DNA of 15,869 bases from NCBI GenBank assembly GCA_023447335.1, contig JAEXOD010000217.1, forward strand, positions 1 to 15,869. The letters are read 5' to 3'. The notes beneath the pieces were generated by a model. That model was not told where the DNA came from and ran no database searches. It saw nothing but the letters and a program-made list of their open reading frames with translations. Origin of the DNA: Bacteroidota bacterium. GTDB taxonomy: Bacteria > Bacteroidota > Ignavibacteria > Ignavibacteriales > Melioribacteraceae. Numbering within the stretch: the first letter of the stretch is position 1; every line of letters begins with the position of its first letter. Both the position numbers and the translations under genes were made by a program. Shown piece by piece: positions 15,072-15,869 of the stretch.

Positions 15072-15869
15072 ATGAAAAAATTATTTGTGTTGCTGTTTTG
15101 CTTTACATTAGTAAATTTTATTAGTGCTCAAAAACTTGGTAAAGACCCCAAAATTGAGAAGAAAGTAAAAGATTTACTTTCTAAAATGACGTTAGATGAA
15201 AAAATCGGTCAAATGACGCAGGTTGATATGCTTGCAGTTAAAGATCCAAATGATATTACAAAATACTTTATCGGTTCTGTTTTAAGTGGCGGAGGTTCTG
15301 ATCCCAAAGATATTTCGGCTAAAGGTTGGGCAGATAATTATGATATGTTTCAATCTTATGCGCTAAAAACACGATTAAAAATACCTATGATATATGGTGT
15401 AGATGGTGTTCACGGACATAATAATGTAGACGGAGCTGTTGTATTCCCACACAATATTGGATTAGGTGCTACGAATAACCCTACTCTAATCAAAAAAGCT
15501 TCGCAAGTAATTGCTACAGAAATAGCAGCAACCGGAATTGATTGGACTTTTGCTCCTTGTGTTGCTGTTGCAAGAGATGAAAGATGGGGAAGAACCTATG
15601 AAAGTTTTGGTGAAGATCCAATTTTAGTATCATTATTAGGTAAAGCTACTGTTGAAGGATTGCAAGGAAATTTATCTTCTCCTACTTCAATATTAGGTTG
15701 TGCGAAACATTATGCCGGTGACGGAGGAACGACTAAAGGAAAAGATCAGGGAAATACCGAAGTTGATTTTGGAACTTTACGAAAAATTCATTTACAGGGT
15801 TATATTGAAACTATAAAAGCAAATGTCGGCTCAATTATGGTTTCTTATAGTAGCTGGAACGGCGATAAA
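15072..15869 (+). CDS. Secreted GH3 beta-glucosidase / exo-beta-glucanase, N-terminal part (cut by right edge)
   Basis: 266 codons are visible from the ATG at 15072, open to the window edge. Signal peptide MKKLFVLLFCFTLVNFISAQ, so the enzyme acts in the periplasm or outside. The GH3 N-terminal barrel is clear: LLSKMTLDEKIGQMTQ (35-50), YGVDGVHGHNN (108-118) with sugar-binding D111, FAPCVAVARDERWGRTYESF (160-179), KHYAGDGGT (212-220) and IMVSYSSWNG (255-264). The last motif and the whole pattern resemble the plant ExoI-like exo-1,3/1,4-beta-glucanase branch. The nucleophile aspartate and the second domain lie beyond the edge. An AGGA sequence precedes the start, 13 bases after the ROK stop, so it belongs to the same operon. 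It should release glucose from oligosaccharide ends for the upstream transporter and kinase. Confidence 0.93.
   Translation, partial: MKKLFVLLFCFTLVNFISAQKLGKDPKIEKKVKDLLSKMTLDEKIGQMTQVDMLAVKDPNDITKYFIGSVLSGGGSDPKDISAKGWADNYDMFQSYALKTRLKIPMIYGVDGVHGHNNVDGAVVFPHNIGLGATNNPTLIKKASQVIATEIAATGIDWTFAPCVAVARDERWGRTYESFGEDPILVSLLGKATVEGLQGNLSSPTSILGCAKHYAGDGGTTKGKDQGNTEVDFGTLRKIHLQGYIETIKANVGSIMVSYSSWNGDK

Overview
The window is low-GC DNA from what looks like a Bacteroidota-type bacterium, most likely of the Ignavibacteria branch. The 878-residue secreted protein ends in a type IX secretion (T9SS) type A sorting domain with the NYPNPFNP motif common in that group. The window also has a large TonB-dependent receptor with an N-terminal carboxypeptidase-regulatory-like domain, and most Shine-Dalgarno sites are GGAG-like. 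I infer the taxonomy from protein style only, without any marker gene.

Left part (1-7548, all minus strand): a probable outer-envelope sugar operon. In transcription order it holds an SGLT-type sodium/sugar symporter broken by one in-frame stop, a T9SS-exported protein with two tandem carbohydrate-binding-like domains, a FnIII domain and a CBM9/DOMON-like domain, a TonB-dependent receptor, and the 5' part of another secreted protein that runs off the left edge. No SusD-type lipoprotein gene is present. A strong hairpin lies between the secreted-protein gene and the receptor gene.

Middle (7549-12743): a 680-base AT-rich intergenic region, then a tight three-gene minus-strand operon. It encodes a membrane-anchored family 1 extracellular sugar-binding protein, a membrane sensor histidine kinase, and an NtrC-type sigma-54-dependent response regulator. 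No ABC permease or ATPase accompanies the binding protein, so it probably serves as the ligand-sensing subunit of the two-component system.

Right part (12744-15869, plus strand): a catabolic operon divergent from the sensor operon. It encodes an FHS-family glucose/galactose-type MFS transporter, a ROK sugar kinase, and a secreted GH3 beta-glucosidase/exo-beta-glucanase cut by the right edge. Together the genes suggest use of a beta-glucan or similar glucoside: cleavage outside the cytoplasmic membrane, monosaccharide import, then phosphorylation.

The most interesting observation links the parts. Upstream of the MFS operon is a perfect inverted repeat (TTATCAAATTAATAA, 8 bases, TTATTAATTTGATAA), followed 72 bases downstream (centre to GG) by a sigma-54-like -24/-12 element. 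Upstream of the symporter operon is a related inverted repeat, one arm matching 14/15, with a matching sigma-54-like element 82.5 bases away. The spacing difference is about one helical turn. This suggests that the binding-protein/kinase/NtrC system activates both flanking sugar operons through sigma-54, functionally analogous to the hybrid two-component regulators of Bacteroides polysaccharide utilisation loci.
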